Made by a program: the position numbers and the translations under genes
Shown here: positions 26,129 to 37,800 of the stretch, in pieces
Numbering within the stretch: the first letter of the stretch is position 1
How the letters are laid out: each line of letters begins with the position of its first letter
The notes under the pieces: model-generated
Told to the model about the DNA's origin: nothing
The model's input: only the letters and a program-made list of their open reading frames with translations
Databases searched by the model: none
Source of the DNA: Paulownia fortunei
Taxonomy: Eukaryota; Streptophyta; Magnoliopsida; Lamiales; Paulowniaceae
DNA: 64,000 bases
NCBI GenBank assembly: GCA_019321725.1
Contig: CM033109.1
Location: 5,425,993-5,489,992, forward strand
Direction of reading: 5' to 3'

Positions 26129-28347
26129 AAGAAAAAACTACTTTTGGCTGAGAGCACAATCGTAAAATATATCTCATTTTATGATCATATACACATTTAA
26201 TTGGAAACCCACTTAAATAATACTGATCTTGTAGATTTTGCATCCATTACACATACATTGTATACAATATTGTCATCAAGTATCTCTTTTTTACAAAATA
26301 AGATAATTAAAATTTATGCACCCACTACACCATGTATTGTGTGTATCGATAATACTATCCAATTTTATGTATTCGACTGAGTTGTTGTTGTAAGAATCAA
26401 ACCATTTTCCAAAGAATACCAATAATTAAGCACCCAAGTATGTAACCAAATTGAAAGAACAATTAAGCACTTAACTATATCAAGAATGTTTAGCTTCTTA
26501 CCAGTGCCCTTCGCAATCCAGGGAGAGATCACAATAGTAGGAACCCTCACTCCCAATCTGTCAAACTTGAAGAAAAACGGGTCGGGCCCCACAATGCCAT
26601 CCGGGCTTGGCACCCCATTATTTGGTGTAGCCACGTGATCATAGAAACCCCCATGCTCATCATATGTGATCACAAAAAGGGTTTCATTCCACTGCGGGCT
26701 GGCCCTCAGTATCTCGTACACCTCCTTCACAAACATCTGCCCCTGATACACATCGTGCGATGGATGATCATCGTTGGCGGGCTCCACCTTAGAGTCCATG
26801 TACCTCTGCTCCACCACAGTGTAGCCCGGGAGCTTGCCATTCTTGGCATCGTTCTTGAAAGACAAGCCGTACGGGTGGAACTTTCCCATGTACTTGAGCT
26901 TCCTGAGGTTTCTATAAAAGAGTGTGGCGGGAATGTTCTGGTAGTATATTCCAAAGGATATTCCAGCATCATCAAGATCCTCGAAAATGGTCCGTTGGGG
27001 GTAGCCCTTGGCGAGCAGCGCCGCCACATTGGAGGTGGCGCCGTGGGAGGTGCCGGAGTGGACGTAGAGGCGATTGGGCTGTGTGGAAGCTGGCACGGAG
27101 GCGAACCACCGATCAAATACTGCAAATTCCGATACTAAGGCCTTATAAACTGCAACCTGAAAATAAAACAGTAGCTTTCAGTCTGAAAAGTTGTCTTTTT
27201 TTTTTTTTTTACTTTTTTTTCCCCTCTTTTTCTAGTTATGTTGATTTCAAAAATAAGCAAAAACACAAATTAAAAGAAAAAGAAAAAAGGTCTCCATCGT
27301 TTTCAAAATAGAGAGAGAAGGGTTCTTGAAATTCTATCATGAATGTCTATATCAAATATCTCGAGTAGATATTTTTGAAGAAGCGAAAAAGACATGCACT
27401 GAGTGATGCATGACAATTGACATATCTATGCTCATTTATTCACACTTGACAAGCTAGTAGAGTGAAAATCAGCATTTTACTTTTCATATTTTAATTTTTT
27501 TTTTACATATAAATACATTTTAAAAGTATATTTATGAAAATGAGCAAATTTATCAAAGTGAAAAATAAACATTTAATCAATATATATATATATATGTAAT
27601 GTAGAATGCAGAATATAGAATAAAATACTACATAAAATTAGTAGATATGAAGAGAGCAAAGAACTATGTAAATCATAAATTTCTGCAGCTTTAGCAAAGT
27701 CGTAAAGTTGGCTTTAATTAAAACAAAAAACTGATCAGAAAAGTAAATTAACAAAAAAGATTAGCTAAATCTGCCAAACAATGCTGGTAAAGAAGCAGTG
27801 AAGAATAATAGAATGAGCAAAATCTTGTACTGTGCTAGCTGTTCTTCAACTCTCTACATTTAAGTGTCCGCACATGTATGTCAGAAAGAGAAAAAATTAG
27901 TAAGAAAGAAGAAAAGAGAGAAACCTTGTCAGGATCGAAACCATTCATGACACTCTGGGGCATGTTTGGATCCATTGAAAAAGCCTGTTGAGCAAAGCCA
28001 TTCATGGGTGGTGGGTTGAAAGAGGTGTCGTTCGTCCCGAAAATCTGTTCCCTGATGGCCTGGAATGAGTGGCCCGGATCAGGGTCCACGAAGTGTGATT
28101 GATCGCCAAAGAAAACCCGAGACGAATTCGGGTCAGTTGTGTTGATTTGGTTGGATTCAGAGCCATCAACTCCATTGATATCAGGGTTGAGTTTCTTCAT
28201 CCACCCCAGCATGTGGTCGAATGACCGGTTCTCCATCACCAGCACCACCACTGTTTTTATCGGGCTGGCGGCGGAGCAAGAGTGCGGGTGGCCTGAGAGG
28301 AGGAGGAGGAGGAGGAGGAGGATTAGTGGTAAGGTGGTTTTCGCCAT
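25051..28347 (-). CDS. NPC2: Non-specific phospholipase C, NPC2 type
   Basis: Four exons on the - strand join to 514 aa: 27925-28347, 26502-27156, 25448-25627 and 25051-25337, all with GT-AG junctions and continuous phase. Residues 1-26 are a hydrophobic leucine-rich signal peptide. An in-frame ATG at 28401 would add 18 residues in front of it, so I prefer 28347. The phosphoesterase domain shows ENRSFDH at about 39-45, [30 protein letters not shown] in exon 2, [19 protein letters not shown] and [13 protein letters not shown]. These hold the expected catalytic and metal-binding residues. The enzyme hydrolyses phosphatidylcholine and phosphatidylethanolamine to diacylglycerol and a phospho-head group, in ER/Golgi membranes or secreted. 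The length and [16 protein letters not shown] agree with Arabidopsis NPC2 better than NPC1 as I recall them. It lies tandem to the PLA2-like gene, 1.4 kb upstream on the same strand. Confidence 0.93.
26089..26124. repeat. CA dinucleotide microsatellite in NPC2 intron 2
   Basis: About eighteen CA units lie in the intron between NPC2 coding exons 2 and 3. This is neutral intronic repeat with no sign of function. Confidence 0.95.
28295..28322. repeat. GAG/CTC trinucleotide run inside the NPC2 signal peptide
   Basis: On the + strand a GAG repeat of about nine units covers codons for the leucine run of the NPC2 signal peptide (residues about 9-17 on the - strand). Because the unit is three bases, length changes add or remove leucines without breaking the frame. 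Confidence 0.9.
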
Positions 28348-29762
28348 TGATGGTTTCTTGTTTTTCTGAGAAATTAAAGAAATGGCTAAGGATGTCTTCA
28401 TTATCTGTGTTTTCTTGAGCAGCAGCCCGTGAGGAGGTGAATGGCTTTTATAATTACTGAGAAATTAGTGAAGTTTGGGTGTTGATGGTGTTAGCTTCCA
28501 CGTTTCATGTTTCTTTTGTCATTTTGCATTTTGTGGACATTTACTCTTCTCATTTCTAAAAAATCCAGCCACTGATATCTCTCGATTCTTTCAAATTAAG
28601 TTGTTCAGATCCGATTTAATGGAACTCAAATTAATTATGTGACCAATGAATATTTAACAGGTATATGAAATTTCATGATTTTCTATTGTAAAATAATATT
28701 TTTTTGTCACCAATACATATTATATGTATATCAATGACATCTGGCATCAACATAAAGTGAATAAAATAGAACATTATTAGATAATATTCTGGATAAAATG
28801 ATGGGAAATATAGAATAATAGTTTGCAGTGAAAGGAATGATTCCTTCATCTCCTGCAATCATAGGTGGCGGCAGATTTGCGTTTGGGCTCATTTGATGGT
28901 TGCAGCTATTAATTAGTATTATAATAGTAGCGGGCAAATCACTGAGAAAGAAACTACAAACTTTAACACGTTACGCTCACAGTTTCCACCTCCGTCGAAA
29001 GCGAATCGCATCCGATTTTTCTTTCAAGGCACGATGACTTTGCCAGAAGCTACTGGATTCAGACATTGAATGCCACGTAAGCATTTCACTTGGTGAAAAC
29101 ATGAAAAACATCCAACAGTTTACAAACCCCCAACATGAAATCAAAAAACCAAGCATGTTGCTGCTTTCCTCAGAAAAATCAGACCTAGACCTGTCAGACC
29201 TTTATGCTATCCATGTGCATACTACCTAAATGAGTTCGAAAATGATATATATACATATATATATATATATATAATGATACCATAAAATAAAATACTGATA
29301 TCACAATTTTTTCAATCCCATTTAGGTAGAACACCAAGTGGTAACATCTCATGAGCCTTCTTTTGGATAACATCGCCAATGCATAATCTTCTGGATGCTT
29401 CATCAGGTTAACGAAATGGTAAGTTTTCACATTCTGAGATTATAAGTGCTGTAGAATTTAAATCCTCAAGACTATGTCAAGCTCATGTCACTAATAGTAA
29501 AGGAACCATCTAACACGAAAGCATTGGACAAAGAAGATAGCAACTCATAATTTACACTATTTACATGACTGGCAGAGTCGGGATACCTAAATAAGACCCG
29601 CTTAAACAATTGACATGTATCATGATCAACCAGTAGTTGGTTTAATACAATTTGTATTCCGTTGGGCATCCAATTTTGCTGCTCCTCTATCTTCGAGAGC
29701 TAGACCTAACAGCTACGACATGCCTCTTTAATGCTAACCTCATGCTTTCAGTACACTGAATA
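28348..29762. other. Spacer between NPC2 start and PLA2-like stop
   Basis: This holds the NPC2 promoter (right after 28347 on the - strand) and the 3' UTR of the PLA2-like gene (left of 29763). It is AT-rich with a TA run near 29243-29271. The short frames have no domain and I see no further gene. Confidence 0.55.
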
Positions 29763-31040
29763 TTAAGTCTTAGCGAGGTTCCATCCTTTCCATTTCATAT
29801 TGCTCAGCCATACAGATGGAATGAATAACTTTCCAGATTGTAACTTCACAAGGTTCTCTCTGTAAGGTATCAATACATTTCTAAGACCTGCATTTTCCAA
29901 AAAAACTAGACATTTAAATGCAAGAAATGCGATCAAGCATTATGTCAAAGTAAATTCTTGGTACAGAGAGTGATGTGCCATGAGTGATATGGTGGCACGG
30001 AGTGGGCAGGTGTCCACCCAAAAGATATTATCCACTTTAGCCAGAACCTCACAATTTTGTCTTGAAAAAGACGTCTGTTGGGAGAGAGGAGCTGACTCAT
30101 TACTTATAAGTCACAGGCCACCCGCGTGCTCATTCAATGTGGGATGAATCTCTTGGGGGACTATGTGCACAGGGAGCCGGTACGGGATTCCCACAGATGG
30201 CGTCAAACTGATGTGGCACGAAGTGGGCAAACGTCCACCCAACAGGTATTATCCGCTTTGACCAAAGTCTCATAGTTTTATCCTAGAAAAAACGCCTCTT
30301 AAGAAAGAGGGACTGACCCCTCGCTTATAAGTCACAAACCACCCATGTGCTTATTCGATGTGGGATGAATTCCTCCTCAACAGGGAGGATGTGGCTAAGA
30401 ATTATAATGAAGTAAATGGTTGATGCAGGGACAATAATATATTACCTGAAATGCACATAAACTTGTAAAGATAAGCAACTTGAGGATCTCCTTTCGTATT
30501 CATATGCGGCCTCTCCAAGCACTCTAAGAATGCCAGGTCTGCCTTCAGAAGCTCAGCCTGATCATGAGTGTCATATCCGATATCATGGCAATAGCAACAG
30601 AAGTCCAACCAATCAATTGGACGTTTGTCCCAAATAGGAGACCCTCTATCTCTCCCACTTGACCAATTAGGCCCACAGTAATGCCCATATCGTGGAAATA
30701 ATTGAGACAGAAAACCTCTTGGACCTGTATGCCATGGAACCTTTGAAACATAGGGTCTAAAGCGTATAGCTGAGTACTGAGTGATAGATTCAATGCTTCC
30801 ACGAGGCTGTGCGCGCTTCTTTAGCTCTCTATTAACAGTTGTTGGCAACTGAATTTTATCTCTGGCTCTGACAGCCCAAGGAATAAATGAAAAACAAGAC
30901 CAATTCCAGAATTTGGCATCAAAAATAGCCTTCTCTTTAGGTGCCTCCAACAGGGTGCCAGTAGACATGACAGGTGAGGGTATATCCTTGTTTGGATGGG
31001 GTCCAAACCAAGGAATATATCTGTGGAATTGAAGTTTCAT
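29763..31040 (-). CDS. Phospholipase A2-like protein (At4g29070 type)
   Basis: Two coding exons, 30446-31040 and 29763-29887, join in phase (CIS-G-LRNV) to 239 aa. The core reads PRYGHYCGPNWSSG, then IDWLDFCCYCHDIGYDTHDQAEL. This has the YGxYCG calcium-loop type start and the CCxxHD active-site histidine-aspartate pair of secretory PLA2 folds. It differs from classical plant sPLA2 in having no signal peptide and in replacing some of the usual cysteines (IDWLD where PCDxLD is usual; HDIGY where HDxC is usual). If active, it would release fatty acids from the sn-2 position of phospholipids; activity is not proven by sequence. The first ATG of the frame is used, with stops upstream; an extra 5' coding exon cannot be excluded, and a leader exon may lie as far up as 33.5 kb. 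The intron between the two exons carries a TRIM-like element. Confidence 0.85.
29985..30382 (-). mobile_element. TRIM-like miniature LTR element in the PLA2-like intron
   Basis: Two direct copies of a roughly 175-base unit lie at about 29985-30160 and 30209-30382. They share long ordered blocks: GGCACG-AGTGGGCA, GTCCACCCAA, TATTATCC-CTTT, CTTATAAGTCACA and GTGGGATGAAT. On the - strand the better copy begins TGTTGAGGAGG and ends CCACATCA, the TG...CA ends of an LTR. Directly after it comes TTTGACGCCATCTGTGGGAA, close to the TTTGGCGCCGTCTGTGGGAA block that commonly follows plant LTRs as the primer-binding region. The internal part is only about 48 bases and codes for nothing, so this is a terminal-repeat-in-miniature relic. 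The target-site duplication is not clear. Confidence 0.7.
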
Positions 31041-31911
31041 TTAAAAGACAGATATCGACGGGATGCACGCTTCAACTGCCTACTCTACTGTATGAGAAGT
31101 ACTGTCATAATCAAATACTTGTGTTAAATGGTGCAACAGAATCAGAAAATAATATATTGCAAACAAATTGTGTTAAAGACACCAGCAACATGTTTACATG
31201 AATAACGCAAGATATCACAACTCTTATCTATATCTATACCTAAAGAAAAGCAGATATAAGACGTTCAGTCTTTATGGGCTTGAAACCAAATTAAAAATTT
31301 CACAAGATTTTGTAAAGTTCAACATTTTGGTTCTCCCCAACGTCCCGTGTAGACCCTCCATATCAGCTGTTGTAGACCCATTCACTGAGATAGATAATAC
31401 CTTTAAGGAATATCATACAAAAGCAATGTGTAAATCTGGACCAATCTAAAACAGGTTCTTTTCAAAATACTATATTTGTTGGACTGAATTGTTTAGCCTT
31501 AAATCTACTAGACAAAACAAGTCAAGAACATCTCAATAAAAATGTAGGCAACAAAAAGATCTATTACCAAGAGCGCAGAGGCAAGGGAGCCAACTAAGAT
31601 GGACAACAATCAGGAAACAGGCATTTTCTGAAGGTATAAGTTCCTATTAGTGTAAGGAAAAGTGACTGCATTGTATAATGAATCAAATCTATTCTTAATA
31701 AAAATCTCTACATAATGGGTGAAATGCAAAATAAAACCCAGTCTTTAGCACCCAATCCCACTGTGTTAATAAATACAAGAAGTACCACCTGTATACTAAA
31801 AAGTAAGAAACAAACCCACTCCCGTCAATATTAGCAATGAGTGAGCTTCACATGCCTAAAGTGAGACTGAGATTAGTTTTTTATAGTGTAAATAAAAAAT
31901 AAAAAAAAAGG

Positions 31912-32135
31912 TTAGTTACAAAATCCACCACAGAAACTATCCCTTTAAATTTCTAAATTACAAATAGCCCCTGATATTTGTCTTCATTTTGCAAATTGCA
32001 CCTACTGTAATTGTAAAATATAGACAAACTCAAAAGGGTATTTGTAATACCTCAAAGAGATATTTGTAATGCATAAAATTAGAAGGGTAGTTTCTGTATA
32101 TACGCCAAACTTCAGAAGCAGTATTTTGTAACTAA
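31912..32135. mobile_element. MITE-like inverted-repeat element
   Basis: The left end reads TTAGTTACAAAAT and the right end, reversed, reads the same thirteen bases. Further in, CAGAAACTATCCCTT on the left pairs with CAGAAACTACCCTT on the right, then ATTACAAATA with ATTACAAATA. An inverted repeat with conserved subterminal blocks over 224 bases and no coding sequence fits a MITE. It lies upstream of the PLA2-like gene on its strand. Confidence 0.6.
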
Positions 32136-32600
32136 TTCAAAAAAAAAAAAAAAAAGATACTATCATAGCTATCTCATTTGAAATAATTACAAGACTCAAT
32201 TTTCTTTAGAAAAGAGAGGTGGTCCAAATCGAGTCCAACCAAATCTAATCCAGGTCGCCTGGACCTAGAGCAGGAATGTACCCAGAGTTCAGAACCACAT
32301 TTTTCTTATCTTATTCTTTGTTTTTCTCCTCCTTATTTTTCCTCTCTTTTTTCACCTCCTCCCCATCAGCCCATCTACCATTGTTGGTGCTGTAATCCTC
32401 ACCAAGCCGTCCCAACTCATCCCTGAATCTACCTCCAGCCACCCCAATCTCCTGACTTGACCACCACCCTCAACCAGACACCAGATCCACATCCTATTTC
32501 CAACTACAGAGTGTACAAATCTAATTTAATTCTATATTTATCTGTCTATATCTTCTTGTATATAAGTGTTGGCTGTGTTGAAAACTTGTGTAGATGTAAT

Positions 32601-32822
32601 TGTCTACTGCGTCGTGTATATCAAATTTGTTAGATGATGTCCAAATTAAGAACTTTGAATTGGTTGAATATCATTAAATTTACCAGATGTTTCTGAAGAT
32701 ATCTATTAATTTTGTCTACTGCCTCGTGTATGTCAATTTTGTGAGATGATATCTAAATTAAGAATTTTGAGTTGGTTGAATATCATACAATTTATAAGAT
32801 GTTTCTGAAGACATCTATCATT
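32601..32822. repeat. Tandem duplication, 112-base period
   Basis: The segment beginning TGTCTACTGCGTCGTGTAT at 32601 recurs at 32713 as TGTCTACTGCCTCGTGTAT. It continues with matching blocks (TTGGTTGAATATCAT, AAGATGTTTCTGAAGA-ATCTAT). The copies differ at several positions, so the event is not recent. No coding content. Confidence 0.85.
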
Positions 32823-33515
32823 TGAACCAAATTTTGATGCACCTCAAATCACAGGTTGTTCTTTGTATTTTTCATATAGTCGTTCAAGAATTCCTATACA
32901 CCAGATCAAGTTTTTGGAATTTGGGGTTTTTATTCCATCGCAGAGAGCTTTATTCTGTAAGTGGACCGTATTTCATTGTATATTGCTGTTTGCTACTTCT
33001 TAAATTACACATATATTCTTGGATGATTTTCTTCTTCTGCGTTGTGGGTAAAGTACTATTTTTCTTAAACACTCACAGCATTAGTGTTTACCTCAAACTC
33101 CTACTTTCTGTCGTACAGAAAAAATCACACAGAACAGAGACGCGCAAATTCATCACATTTCCACATAATTAACGTATTATAGTGCCCAGAAAGCAGTGAA
33201 ATTTGTCATCAAAGATGCTAAAATTTCACACCTTCAATGAAAAAAAGTAAATATTGAAGGCAAAAACTCGAAATCCTTAGTCCTTTAAGCACAAAAGATA
33301 CTATAAACCATTTCCCTAGCAAAAGAATTTCGCATGAAACAAGCAGCAGGATTCATGTCCTACTTCAATAGGATGACAACGTAATCAACAAAATCAGTTT
33401 CATATTAATATGAGCACAGTAAAAAGCTTAAAATTACCCGAACTGTATAATTGCTCAAAACGCTTCATCAGTCATCAGCACCGCCTACTCTGAACAACCA
33501 AAACAACTCTAAGCT

Positions 33516-33523
33516 GCGTGTGA

Positions 33524-33565
<42 letters not shown>
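33516..33565. repeat. Compound (GT)n(GA)n microsatellite
   Basis: GT units pass into about twelve GA units just upstream (on the - strand) of the region leading to the PLA2-like gene. On the - strand this reads CT then CA, as at the C2 gene leader, so it may mark the core promoter or leader of the PLA2-like transcript. Confidence 0.9.
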
Positions 33566-34863
33566 ATTCTTGAAATAGGGGGGGAGGAATTGATTTGTTC
33601 GTATATTTGTGACGTCTCTGTTCGACCACAAAAATGGCGGCCCCACCCAGTTAGCCGTGGATAAATTATTGCCTGTTTACGTGTTCAGAAACAATTTTTT
33701 TTTTATTTTTTTAAGTACCCATATATCCACATCGGACTAAATATTGGACCTCTTGCTCCTAAAAATTTAAAGGGGGTAAATTGACAAATGTGTCTTATTA
33801 AGCCAAGATCCGCAATATAATTTGTACACTAATTTCTACCGTAACGAACATCTTGACTTCCAGAATAAAAAATGTCCTTTTTAACTCAACCCGACCAATG
33901 CTCCAAAGGCAAAGAATCCTACCACTTTTATAGTTTTAGACTACCACCAAAGCAAACAATTAAGGGTTTTTCATTTTTTTTATAGGGTAACTATTTAAAC
34001 TGAAAATAAAAAATTTTATTTGTGTCAATTCTGCCATATGGGAAATCCTCCCCATTTATCTTGTTACTCACTAATTTGCCGTAATAAAAATTGTCGATGA
34101 ATAACATGTCATATCCCCTAAAATAAAACATGTGCAAGTACATCATCTAGGGCCTGTCAAGATCGTAGAGGAAGTAGGATGGCCTATCAAGAACGTAGAC
34201 AGGAAGTAGGATGGACAGTTAATCACTTCTATTATACATCATAGTTGAAATTCTTAATCCCATGAAGAGTTTGTTTATTGTACAGCAAAAACTCATGCAT
34301 GTTAACTAGTTGATAACCTAGTTGTACAACTCTTGATCTTTACAAGTAGAGGTGATTGGTTCTAGAGACAAGCCATACAGTTGTATTCTTAACTTGGTGC
34401 TAGTTCCAGGACCCACTAAGAAAGACCACTTACAAGTATCACCTATAATACATGAGATTACAGAGACAAAATATTCACGTTTCCCAGTTTTACATGCAAC
34501 TCAATGGAATAGATAGGTTGGCAGCAAATAATAGCTGTTTGCCACATAACAATTGTCCCAAGTTTGATCCAACAAACTCTACAAAGTTCAAATCAAGCAT
34601 ACTTCAGTATAGTATGCATACAAATAATATAATACGACAGTTTTATAAATCTTTAAACGACGTTATATTCCATAAAAATCTATGGTAACCATAATCCCAC
34701 AGCCTAGACCCTAATTACATTCTCAATATTCTCCAAAAAAAAAAAAAAACATTAAAAAAAAATAGCAAACACGAAACACAATTATATACCATCCTGTAAA
34801 GAGAATATACAAGGGGAAAGATGCCAGTATTTCCTATCAGGCACACATCAGAAGCAAGAATGA
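33566..34863. other. Intergenic region between PLA2-like promoter and REN1 3' end
   Basis: No coding frame is supported. A short imperfect direct repeat lies at about 34161-34215 (GTAGAGGAAGTAGGATGGCC and GTAGACAGGAAGTAGGATGG). The right 100 bases or so, next to 34864, should be REN1 3' UTR; the left part is likely the PLA2-like promoter. Confidence 0.5.
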
Positions 34864-37800
34864 TTAGTTCCAAGGAGGAGAAGACAGTTTATACACAAAA
34901 TCTGGAGGTGTGGATCCATAGTTTAAATCCAGGTTGTGGAGTTGTTCCATCAGCTGAGACCTCCTTTCCTTGAAAAAGTCCAGACGTGTTGTCAATTCTA
35001 CCAAAGTTGAGGATGCTGCTGATGGATGACGAGGATATTCCATCACCTGTGGCAAAGCATAGCAATTTTTGGATCAAAAGATCAGAACAACCTAAAATAG
35101 GGAAGAATGATAATGTTCACCACCCCTCAAGGGCCTCAACCCTGGAAAATCAAATTCTGATATTGGTATTGCTTTCTGTAAAAATATAAATGATGACAAT
35201 TTTTACAGTGCTAAATCATTTTAAAGCTTCAGTATTGTTGTATCCACTACAATATGAAAACAGACTCAAACTGAAGGGCTCAGGTATGCAACATGACAAC
35301 ATTTCACATAACTTGTCCATTTTGACAAGACAAATCTTTCTGCCAATAAATCGGCACACATGGAGCTCAATTCTTAAAGAATCGGTAGTCTATTAAATCC
35401 ATATCAATTATGGTAAAAGTGTTGAGCATAAGTAACATCCATGGCTTTTTCAAACTTGGAATCTGTATATATTTGATTATTCAAGAATATCCGTACCGTT
35501 GAAGATTCAAAAATAATAAATTGTCTATCTCTGTAAAACCCTAGATTGTTTGTGACAGCTGAATGACAGTCCATAGACACCATATATGATGTTGGAAAAC
35601 CTCCATAGCCTCCCACATTATAACCTTTTGCTTATGCGTAGGCCAAAACTCCATATTAATTTTAGTCTTACCTCAGCCGCCCTAGAAGTGGAAGGTAAAG
35701 ATGCAGAATCAACAGCACAAAGATTGTCGATGGATAAACTTGTGGATGCCTCACTGCTTTTAGAATCACTCAGGTTTGTTGATTCCATGAACTGCTTCCG
35801 AGAAGGCTGCCTATTACTGCTGCCAGACGTCGACAATTGTCCTTTAATATTTCTCAGGTCTGCCCCCAACAACTCCTGCAAACCATTAGATTTGGGGTAG
35901 CAATATGAGATTAATAACAAGTGGCACCCCATCCCAAAGTTGAAATGTGGTTTCTATTGAAAGAAAAAGCAAAATGAAATTGTTGGTCTGATCTGACACT
36001 CCATGTTACACATGGCACATATATCATGAACAAGAAATTGTAAGTTTCTGGATTGTAATAAGCATCCCTCTAATGATAATAGAGGATAACAACAAGATCT
36101 ACACCATCAATTAATTGATGTAGATTGAAGTCATTAGAAACCATGATGTAAGGGTTGAAATTACATGGTGTAACTCTTAGCGGCCATCAAGTCTAGGGAC
36201 TTGACAAATTTTACATGGGGTATAAAATTTCTCAAAATATGCATTATCGAGATGGATCTTGACTACTGAACCAATATCGTGCTACAGAAAGCTTGCTAGT
36301 TGAGACTAAAGCAATAAACAGATATCATTAAGGGGGTAGCCAACAAAAAAGAATAAAAATCCAAAAGAATGAAGATTGAGGCAAGCATGTCAAAATGGAA
36401 AGCAGAACGCAGGAACTGCATAGAGAATAACAAGCACAAGGCTGAACTACGAAATGGAAGAAATAAACTTTTAAAAGTAAAAGATAACTGAAAAAGACAT
36501 GAAAACACTACAAAAGAAAAGAAACAGTCACCTCAGTTCTTTGTTTTCTTTCATGGTTACAAACAGCAAGTGTTGTATCAAAATCTTGCTGGAAATATTT
36601 CCTGCATGTAAGTATTAAGCTCCTTCAGTAGCAATTATAGATGTTGAGATTTTGCTCCAAAAGTTAACACTTCAATCAGATTGCAAATTAAATTTGATTA
36701 CATCTCAAATATCCATCTGAACCCCTCTCATTTCCTTAAGTCCTGCCCCACCCAATACCGAGAAAAGAAAGTGTCAAAATCTTGCATGCACAACCATGCA
36801 GCATGAATGCACATATTAGTTGTAAGATTTAACCCTCCTTGATGCTTTGATACCTAGTAATTACTTCATAAAGGGCTGATAGGTATAAACCGATAACAAA
36901 ATGCAGGTAAAGGAAGACTTGGCTGAAGCTATGGTGGCATCTCAAGCTTAAAACAGTTTCATCAAAATCAGGGGATTCGCTAAGAAGCATACAGACAATG
37001 AAACGGTATCAACCATCAGACAAAACAAAAGTTATATCCGCCCAAATTTTGAGCTGTATCAATAATTTTTCGCACGTACACACATGTTGCAAGATTATGT
37101 AGCAGGCAACTCTTATCAATACCAGTATATTTGGCCCTTCTCAACATAGTTTGCAAAAATGCAAGTTACATCACTCAAGAGTTGGTGTAAGTTTTGCTTA
37201 GTCCCCAAAAATCAGTTAGCACCACTGGTTCGCAATTCTCTGTCTCTGAATGTCCAAAGCTGAAGTGCTCTTTTAAGGAGGAAATTAAATCATGTTCACT
37301 GCATACAATTTTTTTCATTGTCCCAAGATAGGTGCTGTGAAGTGCCATGCCGAGCCATGTTTCTCTAAGTCTAGAATATGTGAATTAATCATGGTTCTAA
37401 TTTTGAAGAAGAAACTATAAGGGGATCCATTGGGTGAGTGAGCATTCAGAAAGGATTGATTATCTTAAACTTAGGTCAGATGGAGTAACTTCTTGTCCTT
37501 ATTTCTTTATGTCCCCTCAGTACAGAATAATATGTTCGTTTTAAGAGCCCATATACTCCTAGATAATGCTACATAAAAATATGGAAATATGGCAGAAATG
37601 CAAGAATCATAACAAAAGTTTCTCAGGCAAGCAGATCATATTCTATGATGCAGGAGACCCCTTCATATAAGGAAATTAGTTTGAATTTATCCCAAATCTC
37701 AGGCATGCCCCAAGAATTTTTTTAATCTGTTGATCTTCATTTATAGTTTTTTCGCATTATATCATTGGTGGTATTTAAGTGGGACAACAACATAATCCAA

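Noticed and set aside
26635..27311. Long + strand frames opposite NPC2 exon 2
   Set aside because: Antisense shadows of the conserved phosphoesterase exon; no independent coding signal.
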